A stretch of DNA of 29,462 nucleotides from Desulfovibrio sp. Its GTDB lineage: Bacteria > Desulfobacterota > Desulfovibrionia > Desulfovibrionales > Desulfovibrionaceae. Position 1 is the stretch's first letter. Each line of letters starts with the position of its first letter. This document shows positions 15,350 through 23,326 of this stretch, one piece after another. The position numbers were made by a program, and so were the translations under genes. The notes beneath the pieces were generated by a model. That model did no database searches. It was not told the origin of the DNA and saw only the letters and a list, made by a program, of their open reading frames with translations. The stretch spans positions 952 to 30,413 of the forward strand of contig NZ_JAHZAA010000030.1 of the NCBI RefSeq assembly GCF_019424165.1, written 5' to 3'.

Positions 15350-15907
15350 ACCTGTACACCGGTACAGGCGGCTGTTACAGCCGAGCAGGCCGCAGGCAGG
15401 CCGGACGCTACAGGCCCGGCAACGCTGCTGCCGGCACGGTGGCCTGTATTCTTTTCACGGCACTGCAAAGGGCTGCTCACGCAGCCGCCGGAACAATATT
15501 CAAACAGCGTTATCCCAAGCCGCTGCGCCACCGTCAGCATTTACCTGCACACAATACCGCGTTACATATTCCCCGGCAGAAAGACGCAACCACACCTGCC
15601 TATGCCGTCCCGGCATGAATGCCCGGAGCTTTTCTGCCGCACGGGAGGGGCAGGTCATGCTGCTTTCTGTTGTACCGTTGCCGCCCGGCGCCCGCTCTTG
15701 AGCACACGGCAGGCGCCTGGCGCAAAAGGGTGCAAACCAGCTTCAGTTGGCGGCGGCCTCGGGCATAAAAGACGGTGCTGGCATATGCGCTGATAAATGC
15801 CGTGGCGGGCGGCGCAACAACGTTGAAAATATACCCTCTAAAAAGTGACATGCTTTAAAAAATATGCGGGCATAAAGGCCGCCCGCGTGATCATATGCGA
15901 CCATAGT
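15350..15907. other. Long intergenic stretch between cheV and the exporter
   Basis: No gene can be supported here. Two small hairpins follow cheV at 15351-15368 (CCTGTAC/GTACAGG, 4-nt loop) and 15369-15383 (CGGCTG/CAGCCG, 3-nt loop), with no T-tract, and may end its transcript. ATGCCG-TCC-CGGCAT lies at about 15602-15616. From 15815 to 15870 the sequence becomes AT-rich and probably holds the exporter promoter, but no clear -35/-10 pair stands out. Confidence 0.5.
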
Positions 15908-17491
15908 ATGAGTGATACCATCCACAATTCCCCTACCAGGAACAGTGAAGGGCAAACGCCCACGAGCCCCGGCAAGCCCGGCCCGTCCAGGGCTGCCCGC
16001 CGACGCATATTGCTGGCCGTTATGGTGGCATGGCTGCCCATCGCCACAGACATGACCATCCTTCACATCGCCGTCCCCTCCCTGACCCTCGCCCTGAAGG
16101 CCACGGGAACGGAGATACTCTGGATCATAGACATTTACCCCCTGATCATGGCCAGCCTGCTGGTTCCTATGGGTACACGGGGCGACAGCATCGGGCCACG
16201 CAAGCTCCTGCTGGCCGGACTGGTCATCTTTATGGCCGCATCGCTGGCCGCGGCTTTCGCGCCTACGGCCAGAGCGCTCATCGCAGCCAGAGCCTGTCTG
16301 GCCCTGGGGGCGTCAATGATCGTCCCCAGCGTGCTCGCCATCATACGGATCACCTTTGACGACTGGAAAGAAAGGGCAATGGCCCTGGGCATCTGGGGTA
16401 CTGTAAGCACTGTGAGCGCGGCCATGGGGCCCCTGGTGGGCGGCCTGCTGCTTGAACATTTCTGGTGGGGCTCAGTCTTTCTTATCAATGTGCCGCTTAT
16501 CCTGATCATCCTGCCCCTGGCCGCCGCGATCCTGCCCAGGCCCCGCCCCGGCCCCAGAAAGCCGTGGCCCATCGGGCAGGCCCTGACACTGGCTGCGGGC
16601 CTTATGTCCACGGTATACGCTGTCAAAACGATCTTCAGGCAGGACAGTTCCCTTCTGCTTTGTGGTATTGCACTGCTGGGCGGCATTGGCCTGATGGCAC
16701 TCTTCATCCGAAAACAGATGACAGCGCGCACCCCCATGCTGGATCTCGACCTGTTCCGGCTGCCCGCCATCCGGGTGGGTCTGGTGGCCGCCCTTGTGGT
16801 TTCTGGCGCCCTTGCGGGCGTGGAGCTGACCATTGCCCAGGAATTGCAGTTCGTTCTCGGCCGCACGCCGCTACAGGCGGGCATATTCATGCTGCCCATC
16901 ATGGCCGCCTCTGCCGTGGGCGGGCCGCTGGCCGGCAGGCTGGTCGTCATGGCTGGCCTGCGAAACGTGTTCACGGTATCCCTGCTGGCGGCCGGGGGCA
17001 GCCTTGCCGGTCTGGGCCTTGCCAGTTTTCATGATGCGGGCTGGCTTGTGGCGGCCTATATGGTAGTGCTGGGCCTGTCGCTCAGCATCGGCCTGACTGC
17101 ATCCTCCATCGCCATCATGGGCAGCGTGCCGCCGGAAAAAGGCGGCGCGGCCGGCTCCATCGAAGCCCTGGGTTATGACCTGGGTGCAGGGCTGGGCATC
17201 ACGGCCTTTGGCGTATTACTGGCGGCCAATTACAGCACTGCCTTGCGGCTGCCCGAAAACCTGCGCCAGAACCTGCCGCGCAGCGCCCTGGACTCCATCA
17301 GCGACACGATGGTGGCAGCGGAGCTTACCGGTGGCGAAAAAGGACAGGCCATAGTCGAGGCGGGGCAGGCGGCCTTTTCCGCCGCACACAGCACGGTGCT
17401 GCTGTCGGCGGCCCTGCTGGTCTGCCTGCTGGCCCTGTGGGTTTTCAGCAGCCTGCGGCGCTATCGCGGTGAGGAGCAGGGCCGGGGCTGA
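15908..17491 (+). CDS. DHA2-family multidrug exporter, SmvA-like
   Basis: A 527-residue major-facilitator protein with about 14 membrane helices. The early part (ATDMTILHIAVPSL, WIIDIYPLIMASLLVPMG, GDSIGPRKLLLAG) closely follows the SmvA/QacA type of DHA2 proton-driven exporters, including the Asp in helix 1, the A-motif loop and a GPLVGG motif in helix 5. Known members export quaternary ammonium compounds, dyes and methyl viologen. The substrate here is unproven. The start is uncertain: ATG 15908 precedes a 30-residue hydrophilic Pro/Ser-rich leader, another in-frame ATG lies at 15845, and neither has a good ribosome binding site. It is a stand-alone gene, with no regulator beside it. Confidence 0.9.
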   Translation: MSDTIHNSPTRNSEGQTPTSPGKPGPSRAARRRILLAVMVAWLPIATDMTILHIAVPSLTLALKATGTEILWIIDIYPLIMASLLVPMGTRGDSIGPRKLLLAGLVIFMAASLAAAFAPTARALIAARACLALGASMIVPSVLAIIRITFDDWKERAMALGIWGTVSTVSAAMGPLVGGLLLEHFWWGSVFLINVPLILIILPLAAAILPRPRPGPRKPWPIGQALTLAAGLMSTVYAVKTIFRQDSSLLLCGIALLGGIGLMALFIRKQMTARTPMLDLDLFRLPAIRVGLVAALVVSGALAGVELTIAQELQFVLGRTPLQAGIFMLPIMAASAVGGPLAGRLVVMAGLRNVFTVSLLAAGGSLAGLGLASFHDAGWLVAAYMVVLGLSLSIGLTASSIAIMGSVPPEKGGAAGSIEALGYDLGAGLGITAFGVLLAANYSTALRLPENLRQNLPRSALDSISDTMVAAELTGGEKGQAIVEAGQAAFSAAHSTVLLSAALLVCLLALWVFSSLRRYRGEEQGRG

Positions 17492-17581
17492 TGCCAGTTC
17501 CACCACGCGGGGCCGGGGTTTTCCAATATTTCGCCGCATGTCACGCTTCTGACACGCCTGAGACATAACAGGCTGTTCTTT

Positions 17582-17598
17582 TTGGCAACCATTTTGCA
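17582..17598 (+). promoter_or_regulatory. Sigma-54-like promoter at fliR
   Basis: TTGGCAACCATTTTGCA has GG and GC separated by exactly 10 bases and closely fits the YTGGCACG-N4-TTGCW form. The predicted start of transcription is about 17609, immediately before the fliR ATG at 17610, so the message would be leaderless, or the element is a chance match. Confidence 0.5.
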
Positions 17599-17609
17599 AG
17601 TTGTCCGGC

Positions 17610-18401
17610 ATGGACGTGTTCGGGTATAATCAGGCCGAGGTGTTAAGCCTCATATTGACCATGATGCGAGTAAGTATCGTCATGTTCATGCTGCCTGTGT
17701 TTTCCACAAACAACATACCCATTCAGGTCAAAGCCGCCGTCACCCTTGTGTTCACACTGGGTGTATGGCCGCATCTGGCCCTGCCGGGCAGCTACATGCC
17801 AGCGCACCCCTTTGACCTCGTGCTCATGGTTCTGGGCGAAGCCGTGCTGGGCCTTGTGCTGGGCATGGCCGTCAATTTTCTGTTCATGGGCATTCAGGCC
17901 GGGGGAGAGCTGCTGGGCTTTCAGATGGGCTTTACCATGATCAACTTTGCAGACCCGCTTACGGGCAACCAGACCGGCATAACGGCGTTTTTTCTCTGGA
18001 TGGTGTCGCTGCTGACCTTCCTGTCCCTGGACGGGCATCTGTACATGATCAAGGGCTTTGCGGCCTCATTCAAGATCGTGCCGCCGGGGGCGCTGTTCAT
18101 AGGGTCCAACATTTTGTGGCAGATACTGCATCTGGCCGCGCAGATGTTTGTGCTGGCCCTGCAGATCGCCGCTCCCGTCATGGTGGCGCTTTTTATGGTC
18201 GAGGTGGCGCTGGGCCTTGTGGCCCGCACATCACCCCAGATACATATTATGGAATTCGGCTTTCCGGCCAAGATCGGCGTAGGATTTTTCTTTGTGGGGC
18301 TGCTGCTCGTCATCATGGCCGACCACGTGGAGACATTCATTCTGGGGCTGGACGGCCTGTTCATCAACCTGCTGCGCTCCATGAGCACGCTGTATCAGTA
18401 G
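17610..18401 (+). CDS. fliR: Flagellar export apparatus protein FliR
   Basis: A 263-residue inner-membrane protein with six to seven hydrophobic segments and the family pattern: TMMRVSIVMFMLPVFSTNNIPIQVKA at the start, GEAVLGLVLG and GFQMGFTMINFADPLTGNQTG in the middle, and a C-terminal IMEFGFPAKIGVGFFFVGL. FliR forms part of the FliPQR export gate of the flagellar type III secretion system. It stands alone, without fliP, fliQ, flhA or flhB next to it. ATG 17610 is chosen; a TTG three codons upstream is possible but would lie before the predicted sigma-54 start site. No Shine-Dalgarno sequence is clear. Confidence 0.93.
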   Translation: MDVFGYNQAEVLSLILTMMRVSIVMFMLPVFSTNNIPIQVKAAVTLVFTLGVWPHLALPGSYMPAHPFDLVLMVLGEAVLGLVLGMAVNFLFMGIQAGGELLGFQMGFTMINFADPLTGNQTGITAFFLWMVSLLTFLSLDGHLYMIKGFAASFKIVPPGALFIGSNILWQILHLAAQMFVLALQIAAPVMVALFMVEVALGLVARTSPQIHIMEFGFPAKIGVGFFFVGLLLVIMADHVETFILGLDGLFINLLRSMSTLYQ

Positions 18402-18434
18402 GACACGGGCATCGCCCGGACGGGAAATGCCTTA

Positions 18435-18475
18435 AACAAAAGAGGACGCCCTGTCTGTGGGCGTCCTCTTTTGTT
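18435..18475. terminator. Bidirectional terminator between fliR and gltX
   Basis: AACAAAAGAGGACGCC (18435-18450) pairs perfectly with 18460-18475 over 16 bp, plus an inner C-G pair, leaving a 7-nt loop. A-rich and T-rich flanks make it work in both directions between the convergent fliR and gltX. Confidence 0.92.
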
Positions 18476-18505
18476 CCGGCGTAATACAGCCTGAAAGGAT
18501 GCAGC

Positions 18506-19897
18506 CTACCCCGCCGCCTTTTTCAGGCGGGCCAGGGTTTCATCCCTGCCCAGAAAGGCCATGATCTCGTTCAGGTGCGAGCCGCCCATAAAACCCATAA
18601 GGGCGGTGCGCAGGGGCGGGGCCACCTCTTTGAATTTGAACCCATTATCCGCCACGTAGGCGTTGAGGGCAGCCTCAAGGTTTTCGGCCGTAAAGGGATC
18701 GCAGGCGGCAAATACGGCAGCCAGGGCTGTCAGATGGGCCTTGCCCGCTTCCGCCAGGTGTTTGGCGGCGTCCTTTTCGGCGTACTCAAGCTCTGCCGCA
18801 CGGACCAGCAGGGGGCGGAAGCTTTCGGCCAGGGCCTTGAGATTGTTGGCGCGTTCACGGAACATGGCACACAACGGTTCCAGACGTTCCTGCGACAGAC
18901 TGCCAAGGCCAGCCTGTTCCACAAAGGGCGCAGTAAGCACGGCCAGCTCCGCCAGGGGCATTTCGCGCATAAAGTGGGCATTGCACCATTCCAGCTTGGC
19001 CGGGTCAAAGGCTGCGGCCGCGGGATTCAAATTGGTGCCGTCGAAGTATTCCACCAGTTCCGCCGGGGTGAACAGCTCCTGATTGCCGTGGGACCAGCCC
19101 AGACGCACAAGGTAGTTCACAAGGGCCTGCGGCAGAAGGCCGTCCTGCTGGTATTCAATAACGGCGCGCGCGCCGTGGCGCTTTGAAAGCTTCTGGCGGT
19201 CAGGGCCGAGAATCATCGGCACATGGCCGAAGCGCGGCACGGGCAGGCCCAGAGCCTCATAGATGAGAATCTGGCGCGGCGTGTTGGACACATGGTCATC
19301 ACCACGGACAACGTGGGTTATGCCCATGTCGTGGTCGTCCACCACCACAGCCATATTATATGTGGGCATGCCGTCAGCGCGTCGAATGACCATGTCGTCC
19401 AGTTCGCCGACATCCACGGCAATCTTGCCCTTGACCAGGTCATCAAAAACCACCTTGCCCGACAGCGGCGCCTTGAGGCGCACGCAATGCCCTTCGCCCG
19501 GTCCCAGGTCGCGGTTGCGGCAACAGCCGTTATAGCGCGGCTTGAGTCCCTTCGCGCGGGCTTCTTCACGCATGGCCTCCACAGCCTCGGGGGTGCAGGA
19601 GCACCAGTAGGCGTGGCCGTTTTCAAGCAGTTTATCCACATAGGCGTTATAGATGTCGGTACGCTGCGTCTGATAGGTCAGCTCACCGTCCCAGTCCAGC
19701 CCGAGCCAGCGCATGGAAGCCAGGATGGAGTCGGTATACTCCTGCTTTGAGCGCAAAAGATCGGTGTCTTCTATGCGCAGATGAAAGCGGCCGTTGAAAT
19801 GACGGGCCAGAAGCCAGCAGAAAATGGCCGTGCGCGCACCGCCTATATGCAGGTGTCCCGTGGGGCTTGGGGCGAATCGTGTAACCACTTGAGTCAT
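18506..19897 (-). CDS. gltX: Glutamyl-tRNA synthetase
   Basis: A 463-residue class I synthetase that charges tRNA-Glu. The HIGH motif appears as PSPTGHLHIGGARTA near residue 10, and the KMSKS motif as KLSKRHGA near residue 240. A zinc-binding region is visible as WCSC ... YNGCCRNR (about 98-135). RGDDHVSNTPRQILIYEALG is the typical catalytic-domain stretch. Length matches bacterial GluRS. ATG 19897 has AAGGATG upstream; the open frame continues to 20008 but the extra residues have no family support. Convergent with fliR and separated from it by a strong terminator. Confidence 0.97.
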   Translation of the reverse strand: MTQVVTRFAPSPTGHLHIGGARTAIFCWLLARHFNGRFHLRIEDTDLLRSKQEYTDSILASMRWLGLDWDGELTYQTQRTDIYNAYVDKLLENGHAYWCSCTPEAVEAMREEARAKGLKPRYNGCCRNRDLGPGEGHCVRLKAPLSGKVVFDDLVKGKIAVDVGELDDMVIRRADGMPTYNMAVVVDDHDMGITHVVRGDDHVSNTPRQILIYEALGLPVPRFGHVPMILGPDRQKLSKRHGARAVIEYQQDGLLPQALVNYLVRLGWSHGNQELFTPAELVEYFDGTNLNPAAAAFDPAKLEWCNAHFMREMPLAELAVLTAPFVEQAGLGSLSQERLEPLCAMFRERANNLKALAESFRPLLVRAAELEYAEKDAAKHLAEAGKAHLTALAAVFAACDPFTAENLEAALNAYVADNGFKFKEVAPPLRTALMGFMGGSHLNEIMAFLGRDETLARLKKAAG

Positions 19898-20178
19898 GTT
19901 GTCATCCTTGGAGCAGATTGGTTTTGACTTTCTACGAAAGAAATTTTTTGTCGCGCCCGTTCCGTGGCTGCGCCGCGCCGGCATCCTGTGCCTGTGCAGC
20001 GGGCGCACTCACCCTGTGCGGAGGTACATTCCCTGTCAGGGCGCGCGCCGGGTACGCCGGAAGCTACGCTGCGCACAGGCCGGACATATGCGGGCCGGGC
20101 GTGTGCGGGCCGGAGCGCAGGCCACCCACTTCTGTCGCAACAACGGCGACACACAGCGGCGCAAAAGCCGCAGGGGCA

Positions 20179-22179
20179 TTACGCCGGTCTTTCCTCGCAG
20201 GTACGGGCAAGGCGTTTGAGCGTGAGTGTGAGTTCTCGCACATCGACCGGTTTGGTCAGATGGGCGTTCATGCCTGCCTGAAGGCTGCGCTCCGCATCGC
20301 CCCGCATGGCATAGGCCGTCATGGCAACAATGGGAACCGTAGCCGCTTCGGGCCGGCTGTCGGCCCTGATCTCGCGTGTGGCGGTGTAACCGTCCATCAC
20401 CGGCATCTGCACGTCCATAAGGATAAGGTCTATATCCCCGGCATGCGCCCGCCACGCTTCAAGCGCTTCCTGCCCGTTGCTCACGGCCATGCACTGCACG
20501 CCCATACCGCTTAGCAGCACTTCCATAATCTCACGGTTTATGTCGCCGTCTTCGGCCATGAGCACCCGCAGCCCCCGCAGGCAGCCGGGCTGCTCTTCCG
20601 GTCCGGCCCCTGCCATGTCAGGAGCAAAAATATCCTCACGGCCCACGCCGAAAGGCAGTTCCACCCGGAATACACTGCCCTTGCCCGGCGCGCTTTGCAC
20701 ATGTATCCGGCCGCCCATCAGCTCTACCAGGCGACGGCACAGGGCAAGGCCAAGACCGGTGCCGCCGAAACGGCGCGTGATGGACGTGTCCGCCTGAGAA
20801 AACGGCGTAAAAATACGTTCCTGCTCTTCCTGGCTCATGCCGATGCCTTCGTCGCTCACCAGGCAGGCCAGAGTAACGCTATTGCCCTCGCGGTGCAAAA
20901 GCTGCAAATCCACGCGCACCACGCCACGCTCTGAAAACTTGATGGCATTGCCGCCCAGATTCAGCAGTATCTGCCGCAGGCGCAGAGCGTCGCCCACCAA
21001 CGTTTTGGGAATATCGGGGTCAATATGGCTTTCAAGAACACAGTTCTTGTGCTGGGTGCGCGGGCGCAGCAGGGCAAGCACCGCCTCCACTTCATTGACA
21101 GGCTGAAACGGCAGGGCCTCCAGATCCATATGATTGGCTTCTATTTTGGAAAAATCCAGAAGATCGTTGATGATATCCAGCAGGGATTCGCAGGTGGAAT
21201 GGATCTTTTCCACATAATCCCGCTGCTGCGGGCTGAGATCTGTATTGAGCACCAGATGGGCCATACCCATAATGCCGTTCATGGGCGTACGTATTTCGTG
21301 GCTCATGTTGGCAAGAAAGATGCTTTTGGCCGCATTGGCTGCTTCGGCGCTTTCCTTGGCCTCGCGCAGCACGCACTCATGCTGGCGCTGCTTGGTCACA
21401 TCGTGCACATACCCGGTGATGCGGGGTTCGTCCTGCGTCCCCACCACTTCGTAGGTTACCACAAACCAGCACAGGCCGCGCCACGGGTGGCTCACGCGCA
21501 GTTCCACATGCTCCTGGAAACCCAGGGTCCAGCCCTCGGCCCGACAGAGATTGCGCCAGCGGTGGCGGTCTTCGGGCAGGATACATTTTTCTACGGCCAC
21601 GAGCCGTTCCGCGGCGTCCGCGCTTTCACGCAGCCCGAACTGCTCGTAAAAAACCTCATTGCACGAAAATTCCGGCCTGCCGTTTTTACGGCCCAGCTCA
21701 AATACGCCGAGCCAGCCCAGACGGCACGCCAGCGAAAGCCGTGAAAGGCTTTCACGCAGGGCATTATGCGCCGCGTGCAGCTCGCTGATATCCTGATGAA
21801 AGCCGGTAACACGCAACACCGGGTCATCGGAGGAAGACACGCGCTTGCCGCCGCAGCGCACGTGCATTGCCCCCATGTCGGGGTGACAATAGGCATAACG
21901 GATTTCGCGCATGCTGGCGTCATCTTTAAACGCCGCCAGACTTTCACGGATAAGAGGCAGGTCGCGACTGTCCACATGGCGAAGCCAGAAGGCCGCGCAC
22001 GCTTCGGGGTCCAGCCCTTCAGGCACGCCCAGCAAACGTCGCATGGCCTCATTGGTGAACATGGCGGTCCTTTCCGTGCGCGTGTCATATGAAATGGCCC
22101 ACAGCCCCACACTGGCCGCCGCCATCGCCTCGCGTCCCCAGGAAAGTTCTTCGTCAAAAATTCGCCGCGCCTCTAACAA
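20179..22179 (-). CDS. PAS-containing hybrid histidine kinase
   Basis: About 666 residues with no membrane helix, so probably cytoplasmic. Two PAS/PAC-like segments (about 20-145 and 150-275, ending at TGFHQDISEL and TGYVHDVTKQ) are followed by HisKA (NMSHEIRTPMNG, His about 294), HATPase (N-box LLNLGGNAIKFSE, DEGIGM, FGGTGLGLAL) and a C-terminal receiver (phosphoacceptor Asp about 589 in LILMDVQMPVMDG, Lys in LTKP). No HPt domain is present, so a separate phosphotransfer partner is expected. The start is best placed at a TTG (22179) because GGAGG lies seven to eight bases before it; a TTG at 22233 would add 18 residues. It is divergent from argB. Confidence 0.92.
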   Translation of the reverse strand: MLEARRIFDEELSWGREAMAAASVGLWAISYDTRTERTAMFTNEAMRRLLGVPEGLDPEACAAFWLRHVDSRDLPLIRESLAAFKDDASMREIRYAYCHPDMGAMHVRCGGKRVSSSDDPVLRVTGFHQDISELHAAHNALRESLSRLSLACRLGWLGVFELGRKNGRPEFSCNEVFYEQFGLRESADAAERLVAVEKCILPEDRHRWRNLCRAEGWTLGFQEHVELRVSHPWRGLCWFVVTYEVVGTQDEPRITGYVHDVTKQRQHECVLREAKESAEAANAAKSIFLANMSHEIRTPMNGIMGMAHLVLNTDLSPQQRDYVEKIHSTCESLLDIINDLLDFSKIEANHMDLEALPFQPVNEVEAVLALLRPRTQHKNCVLESHIDPDIPKTLVGDALRLRQILLNLGGNAIKFSERGVVRVDLQLLHREGNSVTLACLVSDEGIGMSQEEQERIFTPFSQADTSITRRFGGTGLGLALCRRLVELMGGRIHVQSAPGKGSVFRVELPFGVGREDIFAPDMAGAGPEEQPGCLRGLRVLMAEDGDINREIMEVLLSGMGVQCMAVSNGQEALEAWRAHAGDIDLILMDVQMPVMDGYTATREIRADSRPEAATVPIVAMTAYAMRGDAERSLQAGMNAHLTKPVDVRELTLTLKRLARTCEERPA

Positions 22180-22322
22180 TATACTGCCTCCAAATCTGGC
22201 GTGCAGGCTAGCGTTTTTACGCCCGCAAGACAATGCCGTTCTGCGAAGGCCGGATGCCTCCGGCCTGTGTCATGCAACATGCCGCCATAAAACCGAAACC
22301 GCATTGATTTTGTCGCGCATTT

Positions 22323-22352
22323 GCCATGCGGCGCGCTTGCGTGCCGCATGGC
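22323..22352. repeat. Perfect 10-bp inverted repeat upstream of argB
   Basis: GCCATGCGGC (22323-22332) and GCCGCATGGC (22343-22352) pair perfectly around a 10-nt loop, about 75 bases before the argB start. Since the flanking genes diverge it is not a normal terminator. It may be an operator or a leader hairpin. Confidence 0.5.
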
Positions 22353-22425
22353 GGGGTGTTAATTTCAGCAATCATCAGACACATTATATAGCGATGCCTC
22401 ACGCGGCCGCAAACAAGGAATACGC

Positions 22426-23208
22426 ATGAACAACGCCACGGTTGTCATCAAATATGGCGGACACGCCATGGACAAACCCGACCTGTGCACAGCCTTTGCT
22501 ACAGACCTGGCACAACTTTCAGCCCAGAATATGGGTTTTGTCGTCGTACACGGCGGCGGACCGCAGATTTCCGCCCTGCTGCGACGCCTGAATATTGAAA
22601 GCCGCTTTGAAAACGGCCTGCGCGTTACCGACCAGCCTACTATGGAAGCAGTAGAAATGGTGTTGTGCGGCCAGGTAAACAAGGCCGTGGTGGCCTCTCT
22701 GGCTGCGCACGGCGTGCGCGCCGCCGGTATTTCCGGCCGGGACGGCAACCTTTTGCACGCCGCCATCAAAAATCCCGCACTGGGCCTTGTGGGCGAGGTG
22801 GAAGCTGTGGACCCGGCCCTGCCCCGCTGCCTGCTTGAAGCGGGCTTTGTACCCGTAGTGGCCCCGGTGGCCGGCGGCGCAGACGGGCAGGCGCTGAACA
22901 TCAATGCCGACACTGCCGCCGGAGCGCTGGCCGGGGCGCTGGCCGCGGATTATTTTGTGCTTATTTCCGACGTGCCGGGCGTACTGGATGCCGAGGGCAG
23001 GCTCATACCCGCCCTGACGCGCAAGGAAATAGAAAAACTGCGCACGGAAGGGGTTATTACGGGCGGCATGATCCCCAAGGTGGAATCCTGCCTGCACGCC
23101 CTGGACTCGGGCTGCCGCCGCGCGCTTATTCTGGACGGTCGGGCGCCTTCGAGCCTGCGCCGCTACCTGCTGGACGACGCCCCCCTGGGAACCGTGGTCA
23201 TCGGCTGA
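22426..23208 (+). CDS. argB: Acetylglutamate kinase
   Basis: A 260-residue amino-acid kinase that phosphorylates N-acetylglutamate, the second step of arginine biosynthesis. Key parts are visible: VVIKYGGHAM (catalytic Lys), VVVHGGGPQISALL (glycine loop), FENGLRVTD, EMVLCGQVNKAVV, ININADTAAGALAGAL and TGGMIPKVESCLHAL (second catalytic Lys). Its short N-terminus lacks the helix that makes some enzymes hexameric and arginine-sensitive, which suggests a dimeric form, but relatives in other genera vary. The start has AAGGAA upstream. The gene is alone with its own terminator, not in an arg cluster. Confidence 0.95.
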   Translation: MNNATVVIKYGGHAMDKPDLCTAFATDLAQLSAQNMGFVVVHGGGPQISALLRRLNIESRFENGLRVTDQPTMEAVEMVLCGQVNKAVVASLAAHGVRAAGISGRDGNLLHAAIKNPALGLVGEVEAVDPALPRCLLEAGFVPVVAPVAGGADGQALNINADTAAGALAGALAADYFVLISDVPGVLDAEGRLIPALTRKEIEKLRTEGVITGGMIPKVESCLHALDSGCRRALILDGRAPSSLRRYLLDDAPLGTVVIG

Positions 23209-23267
23209 GCCGTACCGAGCCTGGCGCGGCTACCTTGTGGAGCTGAGCCCCTCCGAGCGGTCTTTTG

Positions 23268-23300
23268 CATCCGCGCTGCATGCGGCGCGGATGTTTTTTT
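23268..23300 (+). terminator. argB intrinsic terminator
   Basis: CATCCGCGC (23268-23276) and GCGCGGATG (23285-23293) form a perfect 9-bp stem with an 8-nt loop, followed by seven T (23294-23300), about 60 bases after the argB stop. Confidence 0.92.
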
Positions 23301-23326
23301 GCATGGTCTTTCCCGAAGGTATTGCT

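Noticed and set aside
15600..15851. 83-codon minus-strand frame between cheV and the exporter
   Set aside because: No ribosome binding site, no domain and unusual composition; it reads as chance in GC-rich DNA.
20080..20120. Direct repeat TGCGGGCCGG between gltX and the hybrid kinase
   Set aside because: Two short GC-rich copies in a skewed region; no further copies or spacing pattern suggest an array.
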